Under the pieces are notes generated by a model that made no database searches, was not told the DNA's origin, and saw only the letters and a list, made by a program, of their open reading frames with translations. Source: Actinomycetes bacterium (GTDB taxonomy: Bacteria; Actinomycetota; Coriobacteriia; Coriobacteriales; Eggerthellaceae). From it: DNA of 39,029 nt. Shown here in pieces: positions 13,139 through 20,778 of this stretch. Each line of letters starts with the position of its first letter. Position 1 is the stretch's first letter. The position numbers and the translations under genes were made by a program. The stretch lies in NCBI GenBank assembly GCA_023460315.1, contig JAEWQO010000089.1:1-39029 (forward strand), in the 5' to 3' direction.

Positions 13139-14551
13139 ATGAAGAATGCCGCGCTGTACGTCCGCGTGTCCACTGACACTCAAGCTGACGAGGGCTACAG
13201 CATCGACGAGCAGCTAGACCGCCTGAAAGCATACTGCAAGGCGCAGGACTGGACGGTGGGCGGCATCTACCGTGATCCCGGCTACTCTGGGTCAAACCTC
13301 GACCGTCCAGGCATGCGTAAGCTCATGGCCGAGGCAACTGGGTATGACGTGGTGGTGGTCTACCGCCTCGACCGCCTGAGCCGGTCGCAGAAGGACACGC
13401 TGCATCTCATCGAGGATGTGTTCCCCTCGTTCGTGAGCATCACCGAGAGCTTCGACACCAGCACTTCGGTGGGCAAGATGATGGTTGGCATCCTTTCGGC
13501 TTTCTCCCAGCTTGAACGGGAGCGCATCAAGGAGCGCATGCAGATGGGGCGCATAGGCCGTGCCAAGTCGGGCAAGCCGATGGTGTGGCAGAACCCCTCT
13601 TTTGGCTACGACTACACCAATGGCGAGTACGAGGTCAACCCCCTTGAAGCTGCGACGGTGCAGGAGATATATCGGCTCTATCTGTCGGGGGAGTCGCAGA
13701 AGGGCATAGTGCGGATACTCAATGCCAGGCACGCCCTCGGCAAGGATTGGTACGGGGCCATCGTCAAGCGTATCCTCACGAACCCGATCTATACGGGCAA
13801 GGTGAGGTACCTTGGCAAGATGTACCAGGGCGCGCATGAGGCCATCTTGGACGAGGACGACTGGAACCGCACGCAGATGGAGCTCAAGCGCCGCCAGGAG
13901 GACGCATACAAGGCAGACGGGCACAGGCCGTTCCAGTCACGGTACATGCTCTCTGGCCTGCTGAGGTGCGCCCGTTGCGGGTGCTCATACGTCGTGACGC
14001 TCTACAAGCCGCGCAAGGACGGTTCCCGCAAGCGCATCTACCGCTGCGCGTCAACCATGTCTGAGTCGAGCGTGGGCGAGCTCAGGCGTGCAGAGCACTG
14101 CGACTCGGGAAATTACGACATGGAGGACCTAGAGCGTCGGGTGCTCGCCGAGGTGTTCGCACTGCATGCCGACCCCAAGAAGTATCTCGGGCAGCGCAAG
14201 GCATCGCCGGATGGACCCGACACGGCAAGGATCACAAAGCGGCTGGGTGCCATCGGGAAAGCGGAGCAGAGGCTTGTCAACCTCTATGTTGACGGCGGCC
14301 TGCCAATTGACATGTTGAACAAGAAGCGTGATGCGTTGCTATCAGAGAGGCGGGAGCTTGAGGACGCATTGTCCGCCAGAGACAATGACGTGCCCACCAT
14401 GTCAGCTGACGAGCTGACCGATGTTCTTGATGCGATCCCGGGCACGGTCTACGAGCTTTCATACGTGGAGCAGAAGAACCTGCTCAACTCTCTCGTTGAC
14501 AGAATCGATCTCGACGGCGAGAGCATGACTCTGAACTGGCGTTTTCTCTAA
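13139..14551 (+). CDS. Large serine recombinase (phage integrase)
   Basis: The 470-residue integrase has the resolvase catalytic domain at 1-145 with nucleophile Ser11 in YVRVSTDTQ, the YRLDRLSRS segment near 76-84, and LERERIKERM on the long helix. The Recombinase domain follows (SFGYDY, LNARH, YTGKVRYLG). A zinc-ribbon at about 275-325 has CARCGC and a later YRCAS and C. A coiled-coil motif lies after about 365. Such enzymes cut attP and attB with a two-base overlap and need a directionality factor to excise. An AAGGAAGG box precedes ATG 13139. It reads out of the phage toward the Tad operon, with no terminator in the 20 bases after its stop. Confidence 0.95.
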   Translation: MKNAALYVRVSTDTQADEGYSIDEQLDRLKAYCKAQDWTVGGIYRDPGYSGSNLDRPGMRKLMAEATGYDVVVVYRLDRLSRSQKDTLHLIEDVFPSFVSITESFDTSTSVGKMMVGILSAFSQLERERIKERMQMGRIGRAKSGKPMVWQNPSFGYDYTNGEYEVNPLEAATVQEIYRLYLSGESQKGIVRILNARHALGKDWYGAIVKRILTNPIYTGKVRYLGKMYQGAHEAILDEDDWNRTQMELKRRQEDAYKADGHRPFQSRYMLSGLLRCARCGCSYVVTLYKPRKDGSRKRIYRCASTMSESSVGELRRAEHCDSGNYDMEDLERRVLAEVFALHADPKKYLGQRKASPDGPDTARITKRLGAIGKAEQRLVNLYVDGGLPIDMLNKKRDALLSERRELEDALSARDNDVPTMSADELTDVLDAIPGTVYELSYVEQKNLLNSLVDRIDLDGESMTLNWRFL

Positions 14552-14577
14552 AACATAAGAACAAAATTAAATAACAT
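14552..14577. other. Probable prophage attachment site (right junction)
   Basis: Between the integrase stop and the first pilin-like codons the DNA changes from AT-rich phage sequence (AACATAAGAACAAAATTAAA at 14552-14571) to the host coding frame. Large serine integrases usually have their attP next to the int gene, so the crossover should lie here. The left junction is outside the window, and the shared core cannot be read. Confidence 0.6.
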
Positions 14578-14687
14578 CTATTCTCGTCGGCGTCTTGGTC
14601 GTCGTCGCCATCATTGCCATCACCCTCTTCAGGCCCAAGCTGCAGGAATTATGGACCTCTATTGCGGAGGGAATCAACGGGCTATGA
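14571..14687 (+). pseudogene. 3' remnant of an Flp-like pilin gene disrupted by the prophage
   Basis: The frame ending at TGA 14685-14687 reads back 38 codons to an upstream stop TAA at 14568, with no start codon. It encodes a long hydrophobic segment (ILVGVLVVVAIIAITLF) followed by an amphipathic helix (RPKLQELWTSIAEGINGL), as in the C-terminal two thirds of a small Flp/TadE-type pilin. The stop overlaps the next start as ATGA, as for a true operon member. The missing start, leader peptide and cleavage site should lie on the far side of the prophage. Confidence 0.8.
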
Positions 14688-14929
14688 GGTTCAGGATGCC
14701 GAACGCCGATGTTCCCCATTCGCGTGTCGATGCGACAAGTCGCACCAAGGGTCAGGGGACTGTCGAATTTGCGATAGTCACGGGTGGATTCTTGATCATT
14801 GCGACCGCCTTTGGCCTGCTTTGGCGGGCCTTGGGAAGCGGCTTGTTTGTGGAGCATGCGCTGTCGGCCGCCTCACATCATGTTGACGGTGCGGCGCTCG
14901 GCGCGCTCTCCGACGTGCTTCTCTTCTGA
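14684..14929 (+). CDS. Small TadE-like/class III pilin-like protein
   Basis: The 81-residue protein starts at ATG 14684, overlapping the pilin remnant stop. After a 30-residue leader comes KG and QGTVEFAIVTGGF, a prepilin-peptidase site with Gly at -1 and Glu at +5, and then a hydrophobic segment to about residue 60. The rest is short. The cleavage motif and size fit a minor pilin of the Tad system, matured by the peptidase encoded at 19539-20486. Confidence 0.75.
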   Translation: MRFRMPNADVPHSRVDATSRTKGQGTVEFAIVTGGFLIIATAFGLLWRALGSGLFVEHALSAASHHVDGAALGALSDVLLF

Positions 14930-14942
14930 AGGGAGGAAGGCT

Positions 14943-15452
14943 GTGGACATTGCGAAGATCACCGACAGTGGGCAGTCGACGGTGGAGGCTGCCGTGCTTG
15001 TGCCGATGCTGCTTGTCTCTCTGCTGCTTCTCGTGCAGCCGGGCATCTTGCTGTATGACCGGGTCGTTATGCAAGGAGCAGCGGCAGAGGGATGCCGCTT
15101 GCTGGCTACGAAGACTGCGGTGCTCGGAGACATGCGGCCAAGCTGCGAAGCTTTCATTCGCCATCGCCTCAGCGCGGTGCCTCCGGTTGCCTGTTTTCAT
15201 GTCCATGACGGAGGATGCACGTGGAACGTGAGCCTCGATGGCGATGAGAGTTCGCAGACCGTCAGCGTTGACCTGAGCACAGAGGTCCGCCCCCTTCCTC
15301 TGTTTGACGTTTCTGGGGCAGTGTTGGGAATGGTGAACGAAAACGGCAACTTTGAAGTCAGCGTCTCTTCAGAAATGCCCGTTCAGCCGGATTGGGCATC
15401 TGATGGCGAGGATCGTCATCCCTCCCAGTGGATTGGGGCGTGGTTGGATTGA
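14943..15452 (+). CDS. TadE family pseudopilin
   Basis: The 169-residue protein starts at GTG 14943, six bases after GGGAGGAA. The leader ends in SG and is followed by QSTVEAAVLVPMLLVSLLLLV, with Glu at +5 and a long hydrophobic stretch. The segment RVVMQGAAAEGCRLL matches the helix that follows the membrane segment in TadE proteins. The C-terminal part is a small, probably beta-rich, exported domain with several Cys that could pair. It is likely a minor subunit. Confidence 0.8.
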   Translation: MDIAKITDSGQSTVEAAVLVPMLLVSLLLLVQPGILLYDRVVMQGAAAEGCRLLATKTAVLGDMRPSCEAFIRHRLSAVPPVACFHVHDGGCTWNVSLDGDESSQTVSVDLSTEVRPLPLFDVSGAVLGMVNENGNFEVSVSSEMPVQPDWASDGEDRHPSQWIGAWLD

Positions 15453-17608
15453 GAAGCGTGTCCACGAAGGCGGACTTGGCTGGAACGTGGGGCCTTTTCC
15501 GTGACGAGAGAGGTTTTACGACGGTCGGCATGGTGCTTGCCCTTCTCATCACCCTTTCTCTTCTCTTTTCGACGGCACAGGTCTATCGCATCGCCTCGGT
15601 TTCGGCCGATGTCCAGAATGTGGCCGATGCTGCCGCTCTTGCGGTTGAGAACGAGGTTGCCGAATTCATGGTGGCTGTTCGAGTGTGCGATGCCGTCGTG
15701 CTGTCGCTTTCTCTGACCGGCGTTGCTGCGCTGGGGTTAGGCGTGGCTGCCCTCTGCACGCCGACGACGGCGGCCCTATCGGAAGCGCTGTGCACTGCTG
15801 GTCGCGATGTCTTGAAGGCGCGTGACTCATTTGCTGAAAATGCAGCCGAGGGACTCGACCGACTGCAGCGGCTCTTGCCGTTTTTTGCCGCAGCCAACGG
15901 CGCATCGGTCGCGACGGCGAATGATGGAGGCCCGCTGTCGTCATCCTATCTTTGCCTGGCCATTCTTGTGCCGTGGACTGGGGAGGATCGGGAGATTGCG
16001 AGTGCTGGCGCTGGAGAGGGTTTGGCCCAGGCTATTGAGGCGGAGTCGGATGAGCTCGGGCGGTTTGGCGAAGAGGCCGAGCGCGCGGCCGAACGATCCA
16101 ACATTGAAAAAGAGCGAGGATTCTTGCGAGATTGTGGAGCTGCCCCTGGGTATTGCATGTATGAACGGGCGGCGTCGCTTTCCGAATTGCCTGCTGCAGA
16201 AAATCCACGGTATCACACTGTCGACACCTGGTCGTTTTCGGTTGCACTTGAAAGGGCGAAGGCATATTACCGCTGTCGCCTGTCTGAAGAGGCTCCCGAA
16301 TGCGACACGGTTGAGGAATCGGCTCGATCTGCCCTGAGGGCGCGTTTCTATGCGTTTGCTGCTGAAGAGGTGGGGAAAGGCTACGTCCACGAGACAGCCG
16401 ATTCGTTTGACGCCCTGTTTCCTCGGCTTCCAAGCAATACCGAGGAACTGCGTGCGACAAAACTTTATACCGAGCCGGTCTACCCCATTTCTGAAAGCGG
16501 GGAAGGGTTGACCATGCACGCATGGTCTGGATGTCCATCGGCATCGGGATCCTCTTCTCATGGCTCGATTGCCCAGATGGAGTCCGGCACGTATGTGACG
16601 TGCCAACACTGTGGGTTCACGGCGGCGAGCTTGGGCAAGGTTGCCGCAGCGTCGACCTCGATAGAGAACGGTTTCGAGTTTCACTATGAGGCTGTTGCCG
16701 ACGCGTGTGACTCCTATAAAAAAGCTCGCTCAGAGTTGGACCCGCTTTCATCCACGGTAAAGGAGAAAGCCGGGAGTTTGTTCGATCGGTGCTTTGAGGT
16801 TCTTGAACAGTTGGCAGGGGAGCGCATTGACTCGAGTCCTCCCGGTCGTTTTGGCGTGGTGGCCTTCGTCGTTGCGAATGCGTCCGACGCGCCGACTTCG
16901 GGGTTTGAGAGTTCTTTTGTGTCGGCGGGCGAGGGCCTTGGTGCGCGTGTGGCTCTTTCTGCGGCGACCCTGCTGAGCGACTCGACCGAAGAAGGCAAGG
17001 ACATCCTCTCATCTTTCTTGGACAGCCTTGCCGACGAAGGAACTGTGGCCGTCGGCATGGCGGATGTTGTCCTGGAATGCTGGTCGTCGATTTTACATGC
17101 TTACCTCGAAGGCCAGAAGGCCGTCGATGAGGCGCTTGGCCAGGCCGTTGAAGCCATTCCTTTTGCGAGCGCGAGCGGGCTTGGCACGTGGGCTTCGGAA
17201 TCGTTTTGTGCGACGGTTTCCGCGCTTGGGCTTGAGCCGGCGAAGCTTGATGCGCTCAAGCCCGTCCTGGTTAATTCCGCGCATGTTGCTTCCGCGGATG
17301 ACACGCCCTTCTCAGTCCGGCTCCTTTCGGTGAAGGAGCGAGCACTTTCATATCCGTCTGAGTCGACTGACGTGTTCCTGTCAGTCGTTGACCACGTTGA
17401 GAAGTCTGTTCTTGAAACCATTTCCTTTGCAGATGGGCGTGTGCCAATCGCCTCAATAGAGGTGATTGGCGAGGGTGGGCCATCCATTCCGATAACCATA
17501 GCCCTGCCTCCCGCCGTCAAGAGCCTGGCTTCCGGGTTTGTCGAGAGCGTCATAGGCGAGATCAAATCGGTCTACGTGCGAGTGTCGGGGGTGCGCGTAT
17601 GGGAGTGA
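15428..17608 (+). CDS. Large TadG-like pilus-associated protein
   Basis: The 726-residue protein begins in a leader ending in RDERG and continues FTTVGMVLALLITLSLLFSTAQ, a prepilin-like membrane segment in which Gly stands where Glu +5 normally is. The following ADVQNVADAAALAVENEVAEF is the TadG-like N-terminal signature. A second hydrophobic pair near 90-130 may re-enter the membrane. The rest is a large exported, Ser/Ala/Glu-rich region with a Cys pair in YVTCQHCGFTAASL. GTG 15428 overlaps the TadE gene by 25 bases; TTG 15449 and GTG 15458 are possible starts. It is far longer than usual TadG and may be a minor tip or surface component. Confidence 0.7.
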   Translation: MDWGVVGLRSVSTKADLAGTWGLFRDERGFTTVGMVLALLITLSLLFSTAQVYRIASVSADVQNVADAAALAVENEVAEFMVAVRVCDAVVLSLSLTGVAALGLGVAALCTPTTAALSEALCTAGRDVLKARDSFAENAAEGLDRLQRLLPFFAAANGASVATANDGGPLSSSYLCLAILVPWTGEDREIASAGAGEGLAQAIEAESDELGRFGEEAERAAERSNIEKERGFLRDCGAAPGYCMYERAASLSELPAAENPRYHTVDTWSFSVALERAKAYYRCRLSEEAPECDTVEESARSALRARFYAFAAEEVGKGYVHETADSFDALFPRLPSNTEELRATKLYTEPVYPISESGEGLTMHAWSGCPSASGSSSHGSIAQMESGTYVTCQHCGFTAASLGKVAAASTSIENGFEFHYEAVADACDSYKKARSELDPLSSTVKEKAGSLFDRCFEVLEQLAGERIDSSPPGRFGVVAFVVANASDAPTSGFESSFVSAGEGLGARVALSAATLLSDSTEEGKDILSSFLDSLADEGTVAVGMADVVLECWSSILHAYLEGQKAVDEALGQAVEAIPFASASGLGTWASESFCATVSALGLEPAKLDALKPVLVNSAHVASADDTPFSVRLLSVKERALSYPSESTDVFLSVVDHVEKSVLETISFADGRVPIASIEVIGEGGPSIPITIALPPAVKSLASGFVESVIGEIKSVYVRVSGVRVWE

Positions 17609-18039
17609 AGGGTTGGACGGCAGATGACCTTGGGCAGGCCACTGTCGAACTTGCAGTGGCGTTCCCGGTGGCTCTTGTCGTGGCGGTTATCGCCGTCAAT
17701 GCGATGCTGTTCTTTTCTGACTGCGCTTCGTTCGATCGTGTCGCTCGTGAAATGGTGCGCATTCATGCAACGTCGCCAGCGTATGGCCAGCAAATCGAAC
17801 AGAGCAAGGCAAAGATTGAGGATGGTTTAGCTGCCACCTTCAACCGATCCAACCTGTCGTCACGCGTGTCCGTGGAGGCTGTCGATGGCGGACATGTGCG
17901 ATTCAGCGCGACCTTGGAGTATGCGCCGACGCTTTTTGGCCAAGGAATGCGCTCATCGGTTTTAGGGGTCTCGCTTCCGCATCTCGAGCATACGGAGCAG
18001 CTTACGGTGGATTGTTACAAACCAGGAATGCTGCTATGA
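17599..18039 (+). CDS. TadE-like pseudopilin
   Basis: The protein has 146 residues. The leader ends in DDLG and QATVELAVAFPVALVVAVIAV follows, a prepilin cleavage motif with Glu at +5. After the membrane segment comes ASFDRVAREMVRIHATS, the helix usual in TadE. The C-terminal half is strand-rich. It overlaps the large TadG-like gene by 10 bases and is followed by an ATGA overlap. Confidence 0.8.
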   Translation: MGVKGWTADDLGQATVELAVAFPVALVVAVIAVNAMLFFSDCASFDRVAREMVRIHATSPAYGQQIEQSKAKIEDGLAATFNRSNLSSRVSVEAVDGGHVRFSATLEYAPTLFGQGMRSSVLGVSLPHLEHTEQLTVDCYKPGMLL

Positions 18040-18539
18040 ACGGCTCGGTATCGGCCGGCATGCGATTTGCTCGTGCGTGCGGCGTCCTGATCGTGTTGCT
18101 GCTTGCCGCTCTGGCGCTCGAATGGTTTTACCGAATGGATCGACCGGGAGTGCTGTCCGAAGCAGCGGGACTCTCTGCCTCTGCGCTGCTTGCGGATGGA
18201 TGGGAGTCGGTTGAAAGAGCGGGCGGTGCAGCCGTTCCACCTGATTTTGAGGAGGAAGTGGTGTCTCTCTCCTCCTATGCCGATGTACGGGTCGACGTGG
18301 GAGGACAGGTTGTGGGCTTCTTGTCTGACGAACGGCCTGAAGTGGAGTTTGCCCTGCTTTCTTCTGCGTTGGAGGATCGCGGGTGGGTGTCCGTGTCGAG
18401 CGGTTCAGGCTCGGGCGGATCATTTGTGAAGGAGAACGGCACCTACATCTGGGCGTTCATTTCATGCGTGGGGGTGGGAGAGGGAACAAGCGTCGTGGTC
18501 AACTGCTCAACAGCTGATGAGGAGAAAGGGAGTCAATGA
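18036..18539 (+). CDS. Membrane-anchored pilus operon protein, unknown family
   Basis: The 167-residue protein starts at ATG 18036 (ATGA overlap). One hydrophobic segment near residues 12-33 (ACGVLIVLLLAALALEWFY) anchors an extracellular part. The rest, with DVRVDVGGQVVGFL and a Gly/Ser-rich loop (VSSGSGSGGSF), then a Cys pair (ISCVG and VNCST), reads like a small beta-rich domain. No known pilus family is recognised. Its place suggests a role in assembly or as a minor component. Confidence 0.55.
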   Translation: MNGSVSAGMRFARACGVLIVLLLAALALEWFYRMDRPGVLSEAAGLSASALLADGWESVERAGGAAVPPDFEEEVVSLSSYADVRVDVGGQVVGFLSDERPEVEFALLSSALEDRGWVSVSSGSGSGGSFVKENGTYIWAFISCVGVGEGTSVVVNCSTADEEKGSQ

Positions 18540-18889
18540 GGGAGAAACATGATGGTGGTCCGACGTTCTGGACAGCGCTTACGTTGGCGACGGAACCTGT
18601 AAGCCGCGCGCAAGGGCTGCTGTTTGGGAAGGGGGGTGACAAAGTGTTGTTGCTTGCGCCTTGCAAGGATGTCCATACGGCGGGCATGCGGGACAGCATA
18701 GACGTGGCGTTTGTCGATCGATCGGGACAGGTGATAGAAGCCCATCGGTCAGTGAGTCCTCTGCGCCGCCTTCGCAATCGCAAAGCGGCTGCGGTCGTGG
18801 AGCGATTCTCTTCTTGCCGGGGGCCCTGGTTCAAGACGGGAGATCGCATAGCGGTCTCAGTGTTGCCTGAGGAGGGGAGGGAGGAATGA
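18536..18889 (+). CDS. DUF192 family protein in Tad operon
   Basis: The 117-residue product carries the DUF192 pattern: LLLAPCKDVHTAGMRDSIDVAFVDRSGQVIEA, quoted here by its landmarks His-Thr-x-GM-R-x-x-IDVAFVD-x-x-G-x-V at about 47-68, then VVERF and the closing KTGDRIAV. DUF192 proteins are small exported or cytoplasmic beta domains of unknown role. This one has no signal peptide, so it probably acts inside the cell. It overlaps both neighbours as ATGA and belongs to the pilus operon. Confidence 0.8.
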   Translation: MREKHDGGPTFWTALTLATEPVSRAQGLLFGKGGDKVLLLAPCKDVHTAGMRDSIDVAFVDRSGQVIEAHRSVSPLRRLRNRKAAAVVERFSSCRGPWFKTGDRIAVSVLPEEGREE

Positions 18890-19542
18890 AAGTCTGTCCG
18901 GTGTGCAGTGCTCGCGCATTCGACGATGCGGATACCTGCTATGGCTGTCTGCACCGATTCGAGAATCCTGCCGTCAAGGAGGACGGATTGAATGCTGGCC
19001 ACGACGGTGCTTGTGGAGAATCCTGTCATGCCCGGGAAGCGGTGTCTTTGCCGCTATCCGGTAGGCATGCGACGAAGTTGAAGGGTGACGCCTGTCCCCC
19101 CAAGATGGACCGGGCGCAAAAAGGCTGTGGTGATGAGGGTGTCCCGTTGGCGAATACCGATCTTTCACGAAATGATGCCCCTGTCCGAGCGCGGCCGGAG
19201 GGAGGTGCAACGGAATGCTTGCATGGCTGCACGGAATCCGGGCCGGTCGCTGGCCGGGAATGGACGGTCGGCATCGAGCTTCCTACCGGTGTTCGCGGGG
19301 TATCCGGAAGCGTTTCCGAAGGCAGATGCAAAGAAGGCGATTTGGGACCAGACATCGTGAAAGCGCAGGCTGCATGCAGTCGATCCCCCTCAATCCTGAT
19401 ATGTGTTCACCTGCCGGATTATCATCCTGCGTGCGCTGATTCGCCTGCGGCCAGCAATGCGAAGCCAGTTCCTGTCGAGAGACGCTCAAGCGCCATGGCG
19501 TCTTCCTCTCGCACGGCGGGTACAACGGGGGTGCGTCCATGA
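18886..19542 (+). CDS. Protein with N-terminal zinc ribbon and disordered tail
   Basis: The 218-residue protein begins MKVCPVCSARAFDDADTCYG and has CLHRFE after it: two Cys-x2-Cys knuckles of a zinc ribbon. From about residue 30 the sequence is low in structure and rich in Gly, Ala, Pro and Ser, with scattered Cys, to the C-terminus. No membrane segment is evident. It overlaps the DUF192 and peptidase genes as ATGA. A link with assembly or regulation of the pilus is likely, but the function is unknown. Confidence 0.55.
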   Translation: MKVCPVCSARAFDDADTCYGCLHRFENPAVKEDGLNAGHDGACGESCHAREAVSLPLSGRHATKLKGDACPPKMDRAQKGCGDEGVPLANTDLSRNDAPVRARPEGGATECLHGCTESGPVAGREWTVGIELPTGVRGVSGSVSEGRCKEGDLGPDIVKAQAACSRSPSILICVHLPDYHPACADSPAASNAKPVPVERRSSAMASSSRTAGTTGVRP

Positions 19543-20486
19543 TGATCCTTGTCCTTGCATTCGCTCTTGCCGCAGGGACCATGGTCGGATGGTTCGTTGT
19601 GCCATGGCTTTCCGACACGCTTCTTCAACGTTCATATGCACGTGATCTGGCATGGTGGCGAGATGGCTGTGAGGCTTACCGGAGATTTGGGGACCGTTGT
19701 CCTGGCGCGGTTCCTGCGGCATCGCCGTCGGGGGCGGAAGGGGCGTTGGGGGTATGGCTTGCTGAAGCTTTACGAGAGGTCACTGCGGGAACGCTGACAG
19801 CAGAGCGAGCGAAAGATCTTGCTGACGCAGGCATGGGGATGGATGGCCCTTCGCCGCTTTGTGCCGAAGGGGAAAAGCGGGCGCGTTATCGGTTTTGTCC
19901 AAAAATCTGGCATCGATTCGTCTTGGCGGCGTTCGGCGCAGGGGGCACCGCCGGTGTTTGCCTGCTGGTTTTCGAGGCCATCAAGCCGTTTGCGGGGGAA
20001 GAAGCATTTGGTTTCGCTCCCTTCGTCGTGGATCTTTGCCTTTCTTTCAGCCTTATCTTGTGTTTCGTCGCTATGGCGGTGGCAACGGTGTGCGATCTCC
20101 GGGCGCGTGTCATACCGCTTGAGGCGTGCGCTGCCATTGCGGTGTCGGGGATTGTGTTCCAGGCAATGGCTTGCGGTCTCGCGGCAGTTGGCTCCGGCGC
20201 ATTTTTTGCAGTGGCGGTGGTGGCGGCATGTTCTTTGGCAAACAGGCTCTACCGTATCCGCTCCCCGGCAGATGCCGTCGGAGGAGGAGACATTCGCTGC
20301 ATGGCAGCGCTGTCGCTTGCAAGCGGTGCCGGAGCCTTTTACGGCATGGCTGCCTGCTATGCGTGTGCCTCCGTGTTCTCGGTGCTGGGATGTCTGCTCC
20401 ATCGTCTCAAGACGAGAGACGGCGTGCCAATGGCTCCGTTTCTCACGGTGTGGCTTGTATGCGGGACGGCAGCAGGCATCGCGTGA
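19539..20486 (+). CDS. A24 prepilin peptidase (TadV/CpaA-like)
   Basis: The 315-residue aspartic protease matures Flp and TadE-like subunits by cutting after Gly in their leaders. The catalytic Asp pair is Asp186 in VCDLRARVIP and Asp251 in the GxGD-type motif VGGGDIRCM. Several membrane segments surround them (about 1-25, 127-148, 160-183, 195-235, 255-290, 300-315). A 100-residue cytoplasmic part follows the first segment, which is longer than in minimal CpaA. The N-terminal Cys residues C44, C54, C108 and C120 might bind zinc, as in GspO/PilD. Confidence 0.88.
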   Translation: MMILVLAFALAAGTMVGWFVVPWLSDTLLQRSYARDLAWWRDGCEAYRRFGDRCPGAVPAASPSGAEGALGVWLAEALREVTAGTLTAERAKDLADAGMGMDGPSPLCAEGEKRARYRFCPKIWHRFVLAAFGAGGTAGVCLLVFEAIKPFAGEEAFGFAPFVVDLCLSFSLILCFVAMAVATVCDLRARVIPLEACAAIAVSGIVFQAMACGLAAVGSGAFFAVAVVAACSLANRLYRIRSPADAVGGGDIRCMAALSLASGAGAFYGMAACYACASVFSVLGCLLHRLKTRDGVPMAPFLTVWLVCGTAAGIA

Positions 20487-20544
20487 TCATGAACGTCGAG
20501 TTCCCTGCAAAGAAATCGACTTACGAACAGAGAAGGGACCTGTT

Positions 20545-20778
20545 ATGAGAAGAATGGACATAGTTCAGAGGATGGCATGCACGTGTCGCGCGCTCATGAT
20601 GAGGGGAGGGCGGGACGGCGGATCTGAGATCGTTCAGACGGTCATCGTTCTCGGGTTTGCCGTAGGCTTGGGAGCGGCGCTCATGCTGTTGCAGGGAAGC
20701 ATTCAAGAGGCGATCCAAAACGCCGGGACCGCAATAACGGATATGTTTTCGAAAGTTACGAACGGTGCGGCTCATTAA
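20545..20778 (+). CDS. Flp-like type IVb pilin
   Basis: The 77-residue protein has a basic leader of about 26 residues ending in RDGG, then SEIVQTVIVLGFAVGLGAALML and an amphipathic helix (QGSIQEAIQNAGTAITDMF). That is the size and shape of the Tad major pilin. If cleavage is after the second Gly, the +5 residue is Gln, not the usual Glu. The box AGAAGGGACC lies before ATG 20545. With the prophage-disrupted pilin upstream, this may be the main intact pilin left. Confidence 0.75.
   Translation: MRRMDIVQRMACTCRALMMRGGRDGGSEIVQTVIVLGFAVGLGAALMLLQGSIQEAIQNAGTAITDMFSKVTNGAAH

Larger units (their letters stand above)
1..14577. mobile_element. Prophage, right-hand part (left end outside window)
   Basis: The segment has the layout of the early and lysogeny half of a temperate phage. 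A Cro-like gene and a LexA/CI-like repressor diverge at about 11270-11371. The leftward operon carries replication, recombination and methylation genes. The rightward genes end with a large serine integrase. Structural and lysis genes are not seen and should lie left of base 1. The right boundary falls between the integrase stop (14551) and the start of host pilin coding sequence (about 14571-14577). The exact crossover cannot be fixed from one junction. Confidence 0.9.

Noticed and set aside
15941..16684. Minus-strand frame of 247 codons inside the TadG-like gene
   Set aside because: No motifs, Arg/Pro-rich composition and wholly inside a coupled plus-strand gene.
19819..20778. Plus-strand frame of 319 codons that would fuse to the Flp-like pilin
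   Set aside because: The upstream part overlaps the prepilin peptidase in another frame and reads Arg/Trp-rich; the pilin has its own ATG at 20545 and a ribosome binding site.
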